59,319 nucleotides of DNA from positions 1-59,319 of the forward strand of contig JAJZOZ010000003.1 of assembly GCA_021811405.1 (NCBI GenBank), read 5' to 3'. Below the pieces are notes generated by a model that did no database searches, had not been told where the DNA came from, and saw only the letters and a program-made list of their open reading frames with translations. The DNA comes from a bacterium (GTDB lineage: Bacteria; Elusimicrobiota; Elusimicrobia; Elusimicrobiales; UBA9959). Both the position numbers and the translations under genes were made by a program. Positions 51,877 through 59,319 of the stretch are shown here, one piece after another. The first letter of the stretch is position 1; the number at the start of each line of letters is the position of its first letter.

Positions 51877-52652
51877 TGAAAAGCATACTCACCGCGCTTC
51901 AGGAAGGCAGGCTGATAGAGCTGCCCGAGACCGACAAGGAAAAGGCCCTGCGCTACCTGGCCACGATACTGGAGGCCATCCCCGACGTCAGCGCCAACGT
52001 GGACGTGGCCGAGGGCGTGCTGGAGCGCGAGAAGTCGGCCAACACCGGCATCGGCCGCGGCTGGGCCTGCCCGCACATACGCGTGGACGGGGACGGCGAG
52101 CTGTTCTCGGTGCTGGGCTGGAGCCCGGCCGGCATAGACTACGGCGCGCCCGATGGTAACAAGGTGCACCTGCTCGTGATGTACTACATCCCCGGCAACC
52201 AGCGGATGGCCTACCTGAAGGAGCTTTCCGGGCTGGCCAAGTCGATACAGGCGGGCCGGGGCATAGAGAACATAGAGAAAGCGGCCGCGCTCAACGACGT
52301 GCGCAACGAGCTGCTGAACTGGGTCTCCGCCTCCATAGACACCACGATGCCGCAGGCCAAGGCGCGCATGATCAAGCTGGAGGCGAAGCAGGCCCTGGCG
52401 GCCGAGCAGGCGCTGGCCGCCCCGCAGGCGCTGGAGCGGCTCGTCCCGCTCTACCTGCTGGCCGGCGCGGGGCCGAAGCACATAGCCCTGTCCCAGGACG
52501 CCGAGCTGGTGAAGCTGCTGGAGGCGGCCGAGATCGGGCCTATCGGGGAAAAGCAGGATTTCGAAGCGGGGTCCTACAAGGTGTTCGTCAGGTCGCGTTC
52601 CGCCTACAAGGCCGACCGGGTGCTGTACGACTGCATAGCGGTAAAACGCTGA
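51876..52652 (+). CDS. PTS EIIA type-2 (PtsN-like) domain protein with additional C-terminal region
   Basis: VLEREKSANTGIGRGWACPHIRVDGDGELFSVLGWSPAGIDYGAPDGNKVHLLVMYYIPGNQRMAYLKELSGLAK; ATG overlaps mgtA stop. Confidence 0.82.
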   Translation: MKSILTALQEGRLIELPETDKEKALRYLATILEAIPDVSANVDVAEGVLEREKSANTGIGRGWACPHIRVDGDGELFSVLGWSPAGIDYGAPDGNKVHLLVMYYIPGNQRMAYLKELSGLAKSIQAGRGIENIEKAAALNDVRNELLNWVSASIDTTMPQAKARMIKLEAKQALAAEQALAAPQALERLVPLYLLAGAGPKHIALSQDAELVKLLEAAEIGPIGEKQDFEAGSYKVFVRSRSAYKADRVLYDCIAVKR

Positions 52653-52670
52653 GCCCGCCGCCGGGAAGCG

Positions 52671-52699
52671 AAAAAAGACAGCCCCGGGCTGTCTTTTTT
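52671..52699 (+). terminator. Rho-independent terminator
   Basis: AAAAAAGACAGCCC cg GGGCTGTCTTTTTT. Confidence 0.93.
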
Positions 52700-52904
52700 C
52701 TTTATAAAACCGCGGAGTCTCAGGAATGAAGTTCGAGACTACTTCGCGCAACATCCCGAGGAATCATTATAAATACCGCTTTCGATCCGTTTTAGCGAAG
52801 GAGTCCCGCTCTTATCCGCGAGATGTCGTCGCAGGCGTGGCCACGAAGCGCGGCCCCGCACTGCTCCTTGCCGCGAGAAGCGGGGTCCGCAGGCTCGCCC
52901 ACAC

Positions 52905-52926
52905 GCCGGCCCATTGGTGGGCCGGC
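52905..52926. repeat. Perfect inverted repeat
   Basis: GCCGGCCCA ttgg TGGGCCGGC. Confidence 0.75.
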
Positions 52927-53035
52927 TGCGGGCTCGCTCTGCTCCACCATAAGGTGTCCCGCTCTTAAACTGCTTTATAATTATTCCCCGCGCGCACTGC
53001 AAAGAAAAGAGCTGAACCTATTATATTACAGATTC

Positions 53036-53081
53036 GCCCGCGCCGCCAATGGCTTCGGCTGAAGCCACTCGCGGCGCGGGC
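53036..53081. repeat. Compound inverted repeat (nested stems)
   Basis: GCCCGCGCCGC caat GGCTTC ggct GAAGCC actc GCGGCGCGGGC. Confidence 0.75.
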
Positions 53082-53262
53082 CTGTTCCTGTTAATGTCAA
53101 CTGACCTTATGCCGGTGGCCCCGATTTGATAAAACACCGCCCCGGCGTCCGCTTCGCGGCCGCCGCGGCGGTCTTTATGTAATTGTTTGTAGCCACCGGA
53201 AGAGGCGGAAACTGCAAAGAACAAGCGGTAGGCCCAGGCCGGCAGCGGCTGGCCGTTTGAGG

Positions 53263-53293
53263 GCCGCCGCCTCCGGCCTGGCCCGGCTTACAA
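53263..53293 (+). repeat. Imperfect direct repeat, left copy
   Basis: GCCGCCGCCTCCGGCCTGGCCCGGCTTACAA; matches 54869..54899 at 26 of 31 positions (counted by eye). Confidence 0.6.
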
Positions 53294-53468
53294 TGTTCCC
53301 ACCCATTTATGGTACAGCAAAATTACCCACCCGATTTGAGGGAGAAGACTATAGGCGCTTATAAAGTATGTGCTTTCATCACGACATGCCGTTGTCGGGA
53401 TGCTCTGCTATAATAAGCGTGTTGGGCAACAAAATACCTGCAAGCGTTTATCCTGGGGAAATACGAGT

Positions 53469-54128
53469 ATGGACTTCTCTTTCGCGCAATTCAAGAACAG
53501 GTGGGTGGCCTATTTCGACCTTCTTGGCTTTTCAAGCATGGCTTCTAGTAATTCTGATTTTGGACGCCAGTTGGTTCTTGATATATACGCTGAAGTAATC
53601 GAAAAGGTGAAAGATGTTTCCAAGGAAGCTGCTGGCCATTCCGCCCCTGTAATGCCAGTCTGGTTCTCGGATAGTTTCCTGATGTATACGCCAGGGGATA
53701 CTCCGCTGGAATACCGGGCAATAATATCTGCTTCGAAGCGGTTCATCGAAAAGCAGATCCGGGGCGGCATTCCCGCTTGCGGGATTATAGGTTTCGGCGA
53801 ATTGTTCGCTCATGCCGAGAAAAACGTTTTTATCGGGAAAGTCCTATGCGATGTTGTGCGCCTGGAACAGAACCTGCACTCCGTCGGATTATTTATAAGC
53901 GATGACGCGGTTAAAAAGGCAAGGTCCTATAACTTGCAGCCAACGCGGCACGGATTTCAGCCCATGGGGGAAAAGGGATTTGCTTATACGTTTTACGGAG
54001 GCCCGGCCAACTTCCGGAATCCTTGCCTTTCAAAGCTTGAGGAAATGCAGAGACTGGCCCCGCCAGCAGCCAAAGACAAATATGAGGGCGTGATAAAACA
54101 TGTCGAGAAATTTGCCCGCAAAATATGA
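53469..54128 (+). CDS. Class III nucleotide-cyclase-like protein (ORF open from 53370)
   Basis: WVAYFDLLGFSSM, VWFSDSFLMYTPG, RGGIPACGIIGFGELF, FIGKVLCDVVRLEQ, in the order of a cyclase homology domain with two candidate metal-binding Asp residues. Confidence 0.58.
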   Translation: MDFSFAQFKNRWVAYFDLLGFSSMASSNSDFGRQLVLDIYAEVIEKVKDVSKEAAGHSAPVMPVWFSDSFLMYTPGDTPLEYRAIISASKRFIEKQIRGGIPACGIIGFGELFAHAEKNVFIGKVLCDVVRLEQNLHSVGLFISDDAVKKARSYNLQPTRHGFQPMGEKGFAYTFYGGPANFRNPCLSKLEEMQRLAPPAAKDKYEGVIKHVEKFARKI

Positions 54129-54829
54129 AACAGAAACTTCAGGACCACCCTATATTTACGGAAGCCTTCAAGGCAACACTTGATTTGTCCGAGGACACAC
54201 GGTTCCTACTACTGGCCGGGAAATCCACCTACCAAGGGAAAGAGGTTTTGTTTAAAACGCATGTATGGCTCGGGAAGTTCTGCGCGTTCATGGAGCAACT
54301 TAAGTATGCGGCAGGGATGCTTTCAAAGTATCGAGGAAGCGCCGCTTCCTCCGGCGCAACGCGGTATGACCATATCCAATACGCGATTGAAAACTTTTAT
54401 ATTCGCTATCCATCGGCGCTGGACAGGGCGCTCCGAGCCGTAAATGAGGCCTTCGGTCTTGGATTTAAACCGCGCAAGTGCCGGTACGATAATGTGACGA
54501 ATTCTCCCGGGGTTAAGGGAACTTCCGTGGCGGCGGCCCTCACGGTTATCCACGGCACGACCAGGAAGTACAAAAACGAACGCGACATTATCGCCCATTA
54601 CGGGAATTATGAGGATGATACTTTGCGGGCTATCGGGGCCTATTGTATCGCCAGGAAGATCGACCCGCAAAAATTCTCAAAATGGGATGTCCACAACAAA
54701 ACCATGGCCGATAGTTATGTTAAGGAAAAGAAACGCGAATTCTTCGGGGATATAGTGGTCCTGGAGAAGTTCCTGTACATCTTTTTTGATGCACTTTCTA
54801 TAAAAATATCTGGGAGTCAGAATAGCTGA
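54125..54829 (+). CDS. HEPN-superfamily-like protein (Cthe_2314-like), putative RNase
   Basis: All-alpha protein; YKNERDIIAHYGNYEDDTLRAIGAY has Rx4H with a polar residue after R; ATGA overlap with the upstream gene. Confidence 0.6.
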   Translation: MKQKLQDHPIFTEAFKATLDLSEDTRFLLLAGKSTYQGKEVLFKTHVWLGKFCAFMEQLKYAAGMLSKYRGSAASSGATRYDHIQYAIENFYIRYPSALDRALRAVNEAFGLGFKPRKCRYDNVTNSPGVKGTSVAAALTVIHGTTRKYKNERDIIAHYGNYEDDTLRAIGAYCIARKIDPQKFSKWDVHNKTMADSYVKEKKREFFGDIVVLEKFLYIFFDALSIKISGSQNS

Positions 54830-54868
54830 TTTATGTGCTGATGTCTTAAAATGCGGATAGACTTCGCG

Positions 54869-54899
54869 GTCGCCGTCTCCGGCTTGGCCCGCTTTACAA
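54869..54899 (+). repeat. Imperfect direct repeat, right copy
   Basis: GTCGCCGTCTCCGGCTTGGCCCGCTTTACAA. Confidence 0.6.
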
Positions 54900-54906
54900 C
54901 AGATTG

Positions 54907-54918
54907 TTGGTCTACCAA
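54907..54918. promoter_or_regulatory. Operator-like palindrome upstream of the 55050 operon, followed by a TAGAAT -10-like box at 54932
   Basis: TTGGT ct ACCAA. Confidence 0.4.
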
Positions 54919-55049
54919 ACGATTATTGTTATAGAATCAGATTGTACGGGGGCCCCATTCTTTCAGAACATTATCTTGGTCGAGGCTTCAAAAGCAGACG
55001 AGTCCCTAGACGGTTCCAGGCTTTAAAGAGACTGCACGGAGATTGATAA

Positions 55050-56141
55050 ATGACCAGAGAGACCGAGCTTCTTGAAGAGATCTATGCCGAGTTTATCAAT
55101 ACTGGACAATTCCCCAGGAGGGAATATTTCAGAAATTCACATCACCAGGACCTCGATATTTTAGACAGCCTAGAAACAAAAGGGACTTTCAATAACCGGG
55201 ATGGTCTATATGCAATACCCATAACTAAGCTTCCCGAGATTAAATATTGGGAATCCGAGAAAGTCCTACCGAATAGAATACTGCCTGTCCTGAAAGAGTT
55301 CCGTCTTGAGAACATGGAGAAAGACAGGACCGTCGGGGAAATCGAGCAGGCTCTGGTCGGCACGCCGGGAATAACTTCCAAAGATATTCAACGCGCTATC
55401 TATTATCTCCAGGAAGCCTGCTTCTTTGAAAGCTATCAAGGGGGACCGAATGCCGGTGGTTATAAGACTGTTCGCCCTAGGGAAGAAGTCCTGCGTTATT
55501 CAACTATTGATAAGCGTATTGAGTCGCTGAAAGGGCAAAGAAAGGCGGCTTCTCCGTTGGCATTCTTGGGGGTCCCTAAAATGATCCAGCCTAAGGGGCC
55601 TTCTCTTTGTGCTCCCAACGAGGCTTGGGCGGAAATCCAAAAAGAATATGACTGTAGCAAGGCTAAGTTCGCTCGCCAGATTAATTTTCTGCCGCGCTTC
55701 AAAAGAGAGGTCGTAATTCGCGATGTCGCACAGGCATTTAGTTGTTTAAAGGCCGGGTTTTATAAGCCAGCCGCTATATTGGCCGGCGGCGCTATAGAGG
55801 AACTGTTGCGGCTCTATTTGAAACACCACGCATTTCCGACCAAGAATAAAACTTTTGAAAACTATATCGATGACTGTGAGCAGCATAAGCTCTTACGGTC
55901 AGGAATCGCTCATCTGACCCACGCGGTCAGGAATTTCAGGAATTTCGCCCATTTGGCTAAAGAGATTTCCAAGAAGCGGTCGATTTCAAAATCAATTGCT
56001 ACTGGCGCAGTAAGCGCGGTCTTCACTATCGTAGGGAATTTTGAAAAGCCGCTCCCGGAGAAGAAGAAGGCGAAAACAATAAAGGGGTCTGGCAGGATAT
56101 TGCGGTTCAAGATCAAAAAGCACGGAGGGGGAAATGGTTAA
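55050..56141 (+). CDS. Hypothetical protein: winged-helix-like N-term and HEPN-like C-term
   Basis: QAFSCLKAGFYKPAAILAGGAIEELLRLYLKHH...HLTHAVRNFRNFAHLAKEI (R-x(n)-H HEPN-type signature). Confidence 0.55.
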   Translation: MTRETELLEEIYAEFINTGQFPRREYFRNSHHQDLDILDSLETKGTFNNRDGLYAIPITKLPEIKYWESEKVLPNRILPVLKEFRLENMEKDRTVGEIEQALVGTPGITSKDIQRAIYYLQEACFFESYQGGPNAGGYKTVRPREEVLRYSTIDKRIESLKGQRKAASPLAFLGVPKMIQPKGPSLCAPNEAWAEIQKEYDCSKAKFARQINFLPRFKREVVIRDVAQAFSCLKAGFYKPAAILAGGAIEELLRLYLKHHAFPTKNKTFENYIDDCEQHKLLRSGIAHLTHAVRNFRNFAHLAKEISKKRSISKSIATGAVSAVFTIVGNFEKPLPEKKKAKTIKGSGRILRFKIKKHGGGNG

Positions 56142-56427
56142 GGTAAATATCCAGCAGAAGGACGGACATGTCAGAGTCGAGGTCTTAATTGAGAGGGCCG
56201 CCAATGATTCAAAGTGGCATCGCCTTGAGGTCGCCACTAACGACGGCTTCAAATGGGATGCCCCGGTGAAGATCGATCTTCCGAATAGTGATAATTGTGG
56301 TGTTACGGACCTGGCCCCTGAATCGGAGCGATTGGTTGTGACATGGGATGGAGAAGTTGTTGCGAAAGAGAAGCTGACATTGTCAGACCGAAGTCGGATG
56401 ATTTCGGCTAAATATGACGTCCAGTGA
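56134..56427 (+). CDS. Small hypothetical protein
   Basis: 97 aa, start overlaps the upstream CDS by 8 nt, SD ggaggggg upstream. Confidence 0.6.
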   Translation: MVKVNIQQKDGHVRVEVLIERAANDSKWHRLEVATNDGFKWDAPVKIDLPNSDNCGVTDLAPESERLVVTWDGEVVAKEKLTLSDRSRMISAKYDVQ

Positions 56428-56452
56428 TGGGCGTTGCTCTGAGTGAGTCTCT

Positions 56453-58321
56453 ATGGCAACAATAATCCCGGCTGAAGCATTAAATGCGGCAACGGGTGGA
56501 GAGAGAAAACTCTTGCGGAAACTTCATGCCGGGCTGCCGCCGGAATGTCTGCTTTGGCATGGAGTAGAACTGCCGGGGAGTTATCAGGCGGATGTCGTCT
56601 GTTATATCCCGGCGCGCGGGCTCATAATCTTCGAGGTGAAGGATTGGGGGCGAGACACGATCCTCACGTGCAATAAAGACGGCTGGGTGATCTGCGACGA
56701 GGGCAAGGATAAGGGAGTCAAATCCCCGTTAACTCAGGTCCGCAACTACTTTTATCGGCTCAAAGAACTATTCGAGAAGAAAAATCTGCTTTTGGCTGAA
56801 GGAGGCAGCTATAAAGGCAAGTTCAAGATCCCTATTGCTTATGCCGTGGTATTCCCAAACATAAGCCGCGCTGATCTGCCCGAAGGAATCGGGGATGTTC
56901 TGCCATACTCCCGCATACTTTCCAGGGAAGATCTGGATGCGCTCGGAGACTCCGTAAAAGGGCCGGAAGCGACGGCTTTCCTGGGCAAGTATTTCAGCGA
57001 GCACTTCTGGCCCAATGAAGCGCTGAATGAGAACGAACGCAATATCCTTATCTCGACGATCTACCCGGAAAAGAGCTATTCGCCCAAAAGCAAGAATGGC
57101 GCGGTGAATTATTTCCTTGATGGCCGTCAGGCTCAGTTGGTGGAGCGTCTGGAATCGGGGCACCATATCATCCGCGGCATCGCCGGCAGCGGCAAGTCAT
57201 TGGTGCTTTGTGCTAAAGCGCAGCTTCTGGCCAGAAGCAAACCGGATGCCAAGATCCTGCTGGTCTGCTTCAATACCAGTCTGAAAAGCCAGCTGGATTT
57301 TTATCTTCAGAGTTTCAACGGAGATAAATCTTCAAGCACTTCCGGAGTGATACATGTTTTCAACTTTCATAAGTTCATTGACTGGCAGGCCAAAAAAGCC
57401 GGGGACGAAGAGGCGTGCCAGAAACATTTGAATGATTCCTGGGAGCATGGCGATGACGACGGGCAAAGCGCCATGCTGGGGGAATATCTGCGGGGGTTGG
57501 CTCTCCGGCCGGATACAGTTAAATACGATGCGATCTTGATAGATGAAAGTCAGGACTTCCATTATTCCTGGCTGAAGGGGCTGCGGGCTTTTATCAAGCC
57601 GGAACCGCATTTACTTATCCTGGCCGAGGACTTTAACCAGAAAATATACCATCGGAAGTTCACTTACAAGGGCGCAGATATCAATGTCCAGGGCCGGGTC
57701 AGGAAACTTCCGATGATCTATCGCAGTACGAGAGAGATAATTGTTCCTGCCATGAGATATCTTCACGGAGAAAAATTCGAGGACAGCGCCAAACAGTATC
57801 TGACTATGGAGGATTGCGTTGCCAATAATTCCAGCGGTAATATGCCGGACCTGCGGCTTTTCCCTAATGATGTAGAAGTCTTCAAGTTCATCGTTGATGA
57901 TATCCGGGCGCAGGTCGAGAATGGCGCAGCCTTTTCGGATATCGGGGTGTTCCACCCTTTCCACAACGGTACTCAGCGGATCGCTGAATATCTGGAAAAG
58001 CATGGAATCCCGGTCTACTGGCTTGCCAAGGACAACCTTGCTAAGAAAAATTTCAGCTTGTCGCGGAATGCTGTCGTGGTAAGCACGATCCATTCGGCTA
58101 AAGGCTTGGAGTTTGACCATGTCTACTTCTCGGGCATTGAATGTTTCCCTTTGGAAAATCTCAAGCTTACCGAAAGAGAGAATGCCTCAATTGTCTATGT
58201 CGGCATGACAAGGGCAAAAAGGCGGGTCGTGCTGATTTCGACCAAAGAAAATCAGACTATTCTGAAGCTGAGGGCGGCCCTGGCTCAATGCGCTGACAAT
58301 TCGGGGGACATGGCCTTGTAG
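56453..58321 (+). CDS. NERD-domain nuclease fused to superfamily I (UvrD-like) helicase
   Basis: NERD: GERKLLRKL...SYQADVVCYIPARGLIIFEVKDWG; helicase: GIAGSGKSLVLCAKA, ILIDESQDF, VVSTIHSAKGLEFDHVYFSG, IVYVGMTRAKRRVVL. Confidence 0.9.
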   Translation: MATIIPAEALNAATGGERKLLRKLHAGLPPECLLWHGVELPGSYQADVVCYIPARGLIIFEVKDWGRDTILTCNKDGWVICDEGKDKGVKSPLTQVRNYFYRLKELFEKKNLLLAEGGSYKGKFKIPIAYAVVFPNISRADLPEGIGDVLPYSRILSREDLDALGDSVKGPEATAFLGKYFSEHFWPNEALNENERNILISTIYPEKSYSPKSKNGAVNYFLDGRQAQLVERLESGHHIIRGIAGSGKSLVLCAKAQLLARSKPDAKILLVCFNTSLKSQLDFYLQSFNGDKSSSTSGVIHVFNFHKFIDWQAKKAGDEEACQKHLNDSWEHGDDDGQSAMLGEYLRGLALRPDTVKYDAILIDESQDFHYSWLKGLRAFIKPEPHLLILAEDFNQKIYHRKFTYKGADINVQGRVRKLPMIYRSTREIIVPAMRYLHGEKFEDSAKQYLTMEDCVANNSSGNMPDLRLFPNDVEVFKFIVDDIRAQVENGAAFSDIGVFHPFHNGTQRIAEYLEKHGIPVYWLAKDNLAKKNFSLSRNAVVVSTIHSAKGLEFDHVYFSGIECFPLENLKLTERENASIVYVGMTRAKRRVVLISTKENQTILKLRAALAQCADNSGDMAL

Positions 58322-58414
58322 CGTGATGGCTTTTTGAGTCCGAATGACTCACTAAATATAGCTTTGCCTGTATCGGGCCGGGCGATTATTGTAGAATAAT
58401 CCCAAGGTTAGGCT

Positions 58415-59113
58415 ATGGGCAACACGATTCTGATCGTTGAAGATGATACGCCACTACGTAAGTCGCTGGTGAAATATTTTTCAGTTTGTGGTTTTACGGT
58501 GTATTCCGCCGGCAGTTGCCCGGAGGCCGTAGAACTGGTTTTTCGGCACCTGCCAGATTGTTTCTTGCTCGATTACCACCTTGGCGACGAGACCGCCCTG
58601 CTTATCTGCCTCTCCGTGCGCGGCTGCACGCAGCTCCGTGAAGCCCCGATAGTGATATTGAGCGGCGATGAGCAGCAAGTCGCCGACTGCTATGATAGCT
58701 GCCAGGCTGATGCCTTCGTGTTGAAAGGACACGGGCACAAGGCGGCTTTGGCCGCGATACAGCGGCAGTTGCGCCGTGTGGGCAAGCCGTGCGAGCCACA
58801 ACCCTCCGACCTGGTCTTGGACCATAAAGGGCAGCGGGTAATCAGGAACGGGGCAACGCTGGCTAAACTTTCCCCGGAACAGTTCAAACTTTTCTCGTTT
58901 CTCTTCGAGAATCGGCCGCGCTGCGTTCCCGGCAGTGAAATTATTGCGCAGGTATTTACCGAACCTCCACGCGACCTGGCGGAAGCGCTTGCCGCTCTGG
59001 TGTACAGGCTGCGTCAGACGCTCGGCCATCCCTATGCCCGCAGGATAGCCCGCAAAAAAGGGCGCGGCTGGGCATATATACAGCCGCGGCAGTATACCAA
59101 AACGCCTGTTTAG
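58415..59113 (+). CDS. Response regulator, REC + OmpR/PhoB-type winged helix
   Basis: TILIVEDDTPLRKSLVKYF...CFLLDYHLGDE...IVILSGDE...LSPEQFKLFSFLFENRPRCVPGSEIIAQVF...LVYRLRQTLG. Confidence 0.85.
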   Translation: MGNTILIVEDDTPLRKSLVKYFSVCGFTVYSAGSCPEAVELVFRHLPDCFLLDYHLGDETALLICLSVRGCTQLREAPIVILSGDEQQVADCYDSCQADAFVLKGHGHKAALAAIQRQLRRVGKPCEPQPSDLVLDHKGQRVIRNGATLAKLSPEQFKLFSFLFENRPRCVPGSEIIAQVFTEPPRDLAEALAALVYRLRQTLGHPYARRIARKKGRGWAYIQPRQYTKTPV

Positions 59114-59319
59114 CGGATTTTGTGGCAATTTCCGCAACACGATTTTCCCCGACGTAAAACCCTCTCCAAAATGACGCACGCGCCATTGACAAAGTGGTAA
59201 CTCTCTGCCAAGATATATCCGGGCACGCGGGGACTTCACTGTGATTTGCATACTTCAGCGGCGGTGCGGCCTGGCCGTGGGGCGGCCATTTGTAACCGGT
59301 GAGGGAGCTGATCTGCGCG

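Noticed and set aside
49010-52700. tRNA-Ser as integration site for the accessory region
   Set aside because: mgtA/EIIA housekeeping-like genes separate the tRNA from the compositional shift, and I saw no repeat of the tRNA 3' end near 52.7 kb or beyond.
52739-53002. 87-aa minus-strand ORF in the boundary spacer
   Set aside because: R/G/P-rich, follows inverted repeats, no RBS; treated as non-coding.
54869-54930. Possible integron attC site at the cassette boundary
   Set aside because: No RYYYAAC/GTTRRRY pair with proper spacing and no integrase in the window.

Overview
The window is GC-rich bacterial chromosome; gene content and style suggest an Elusimicrobiota-like genome, but this was not tested. 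From about 1 to 52.7 kb it is mostly housekeeping sequence. It holds a partial clostripain-like protease, alaX/rluA genes and two secreted S1 proteases, one strikingly trypsin-like. A long ribosomal-protein operon (rplC to rplQ, with secY, adk, map, infA, rpmJ and rpoA) runs into mreBCD-mrdA-rodA, DUF2344, rng, an amidase and murI. Further on are queC/queE, a secreted PLD, hpt-ftsH-cdaA, a two-component cluster, tRNA-Ser(CGA), and mgtA with an EIIA-like partner. From about 52.7 kb to the end the sequence becomes less GC-rich and accessory. It has a long non-coding spacer, a two-gene cassette (class III nucleotide-cyclase-like protein + HEPN-like protein) bracketed by imperfect direct repeats, then an operon of a winged-helix/HEPN-like protein, a small protein and a NERD-nuclease/SF1-helicase. 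These are the best candidates for an undescribed defence system. Other observations: a recurrent -10-box-N6-8-ATG arrangement suggesting leaderless mRNAs, a 33-aa CdaR-anchor-like microprotein after cdaA, an orphan HicA with its catalytic His replaced by Tyr, absence of rpsJ and rpmD from their usual places, and a FliF-like fragment in a small secreted protein. All calls come from reading the sequence and the supplied ORFs; no database search was run.
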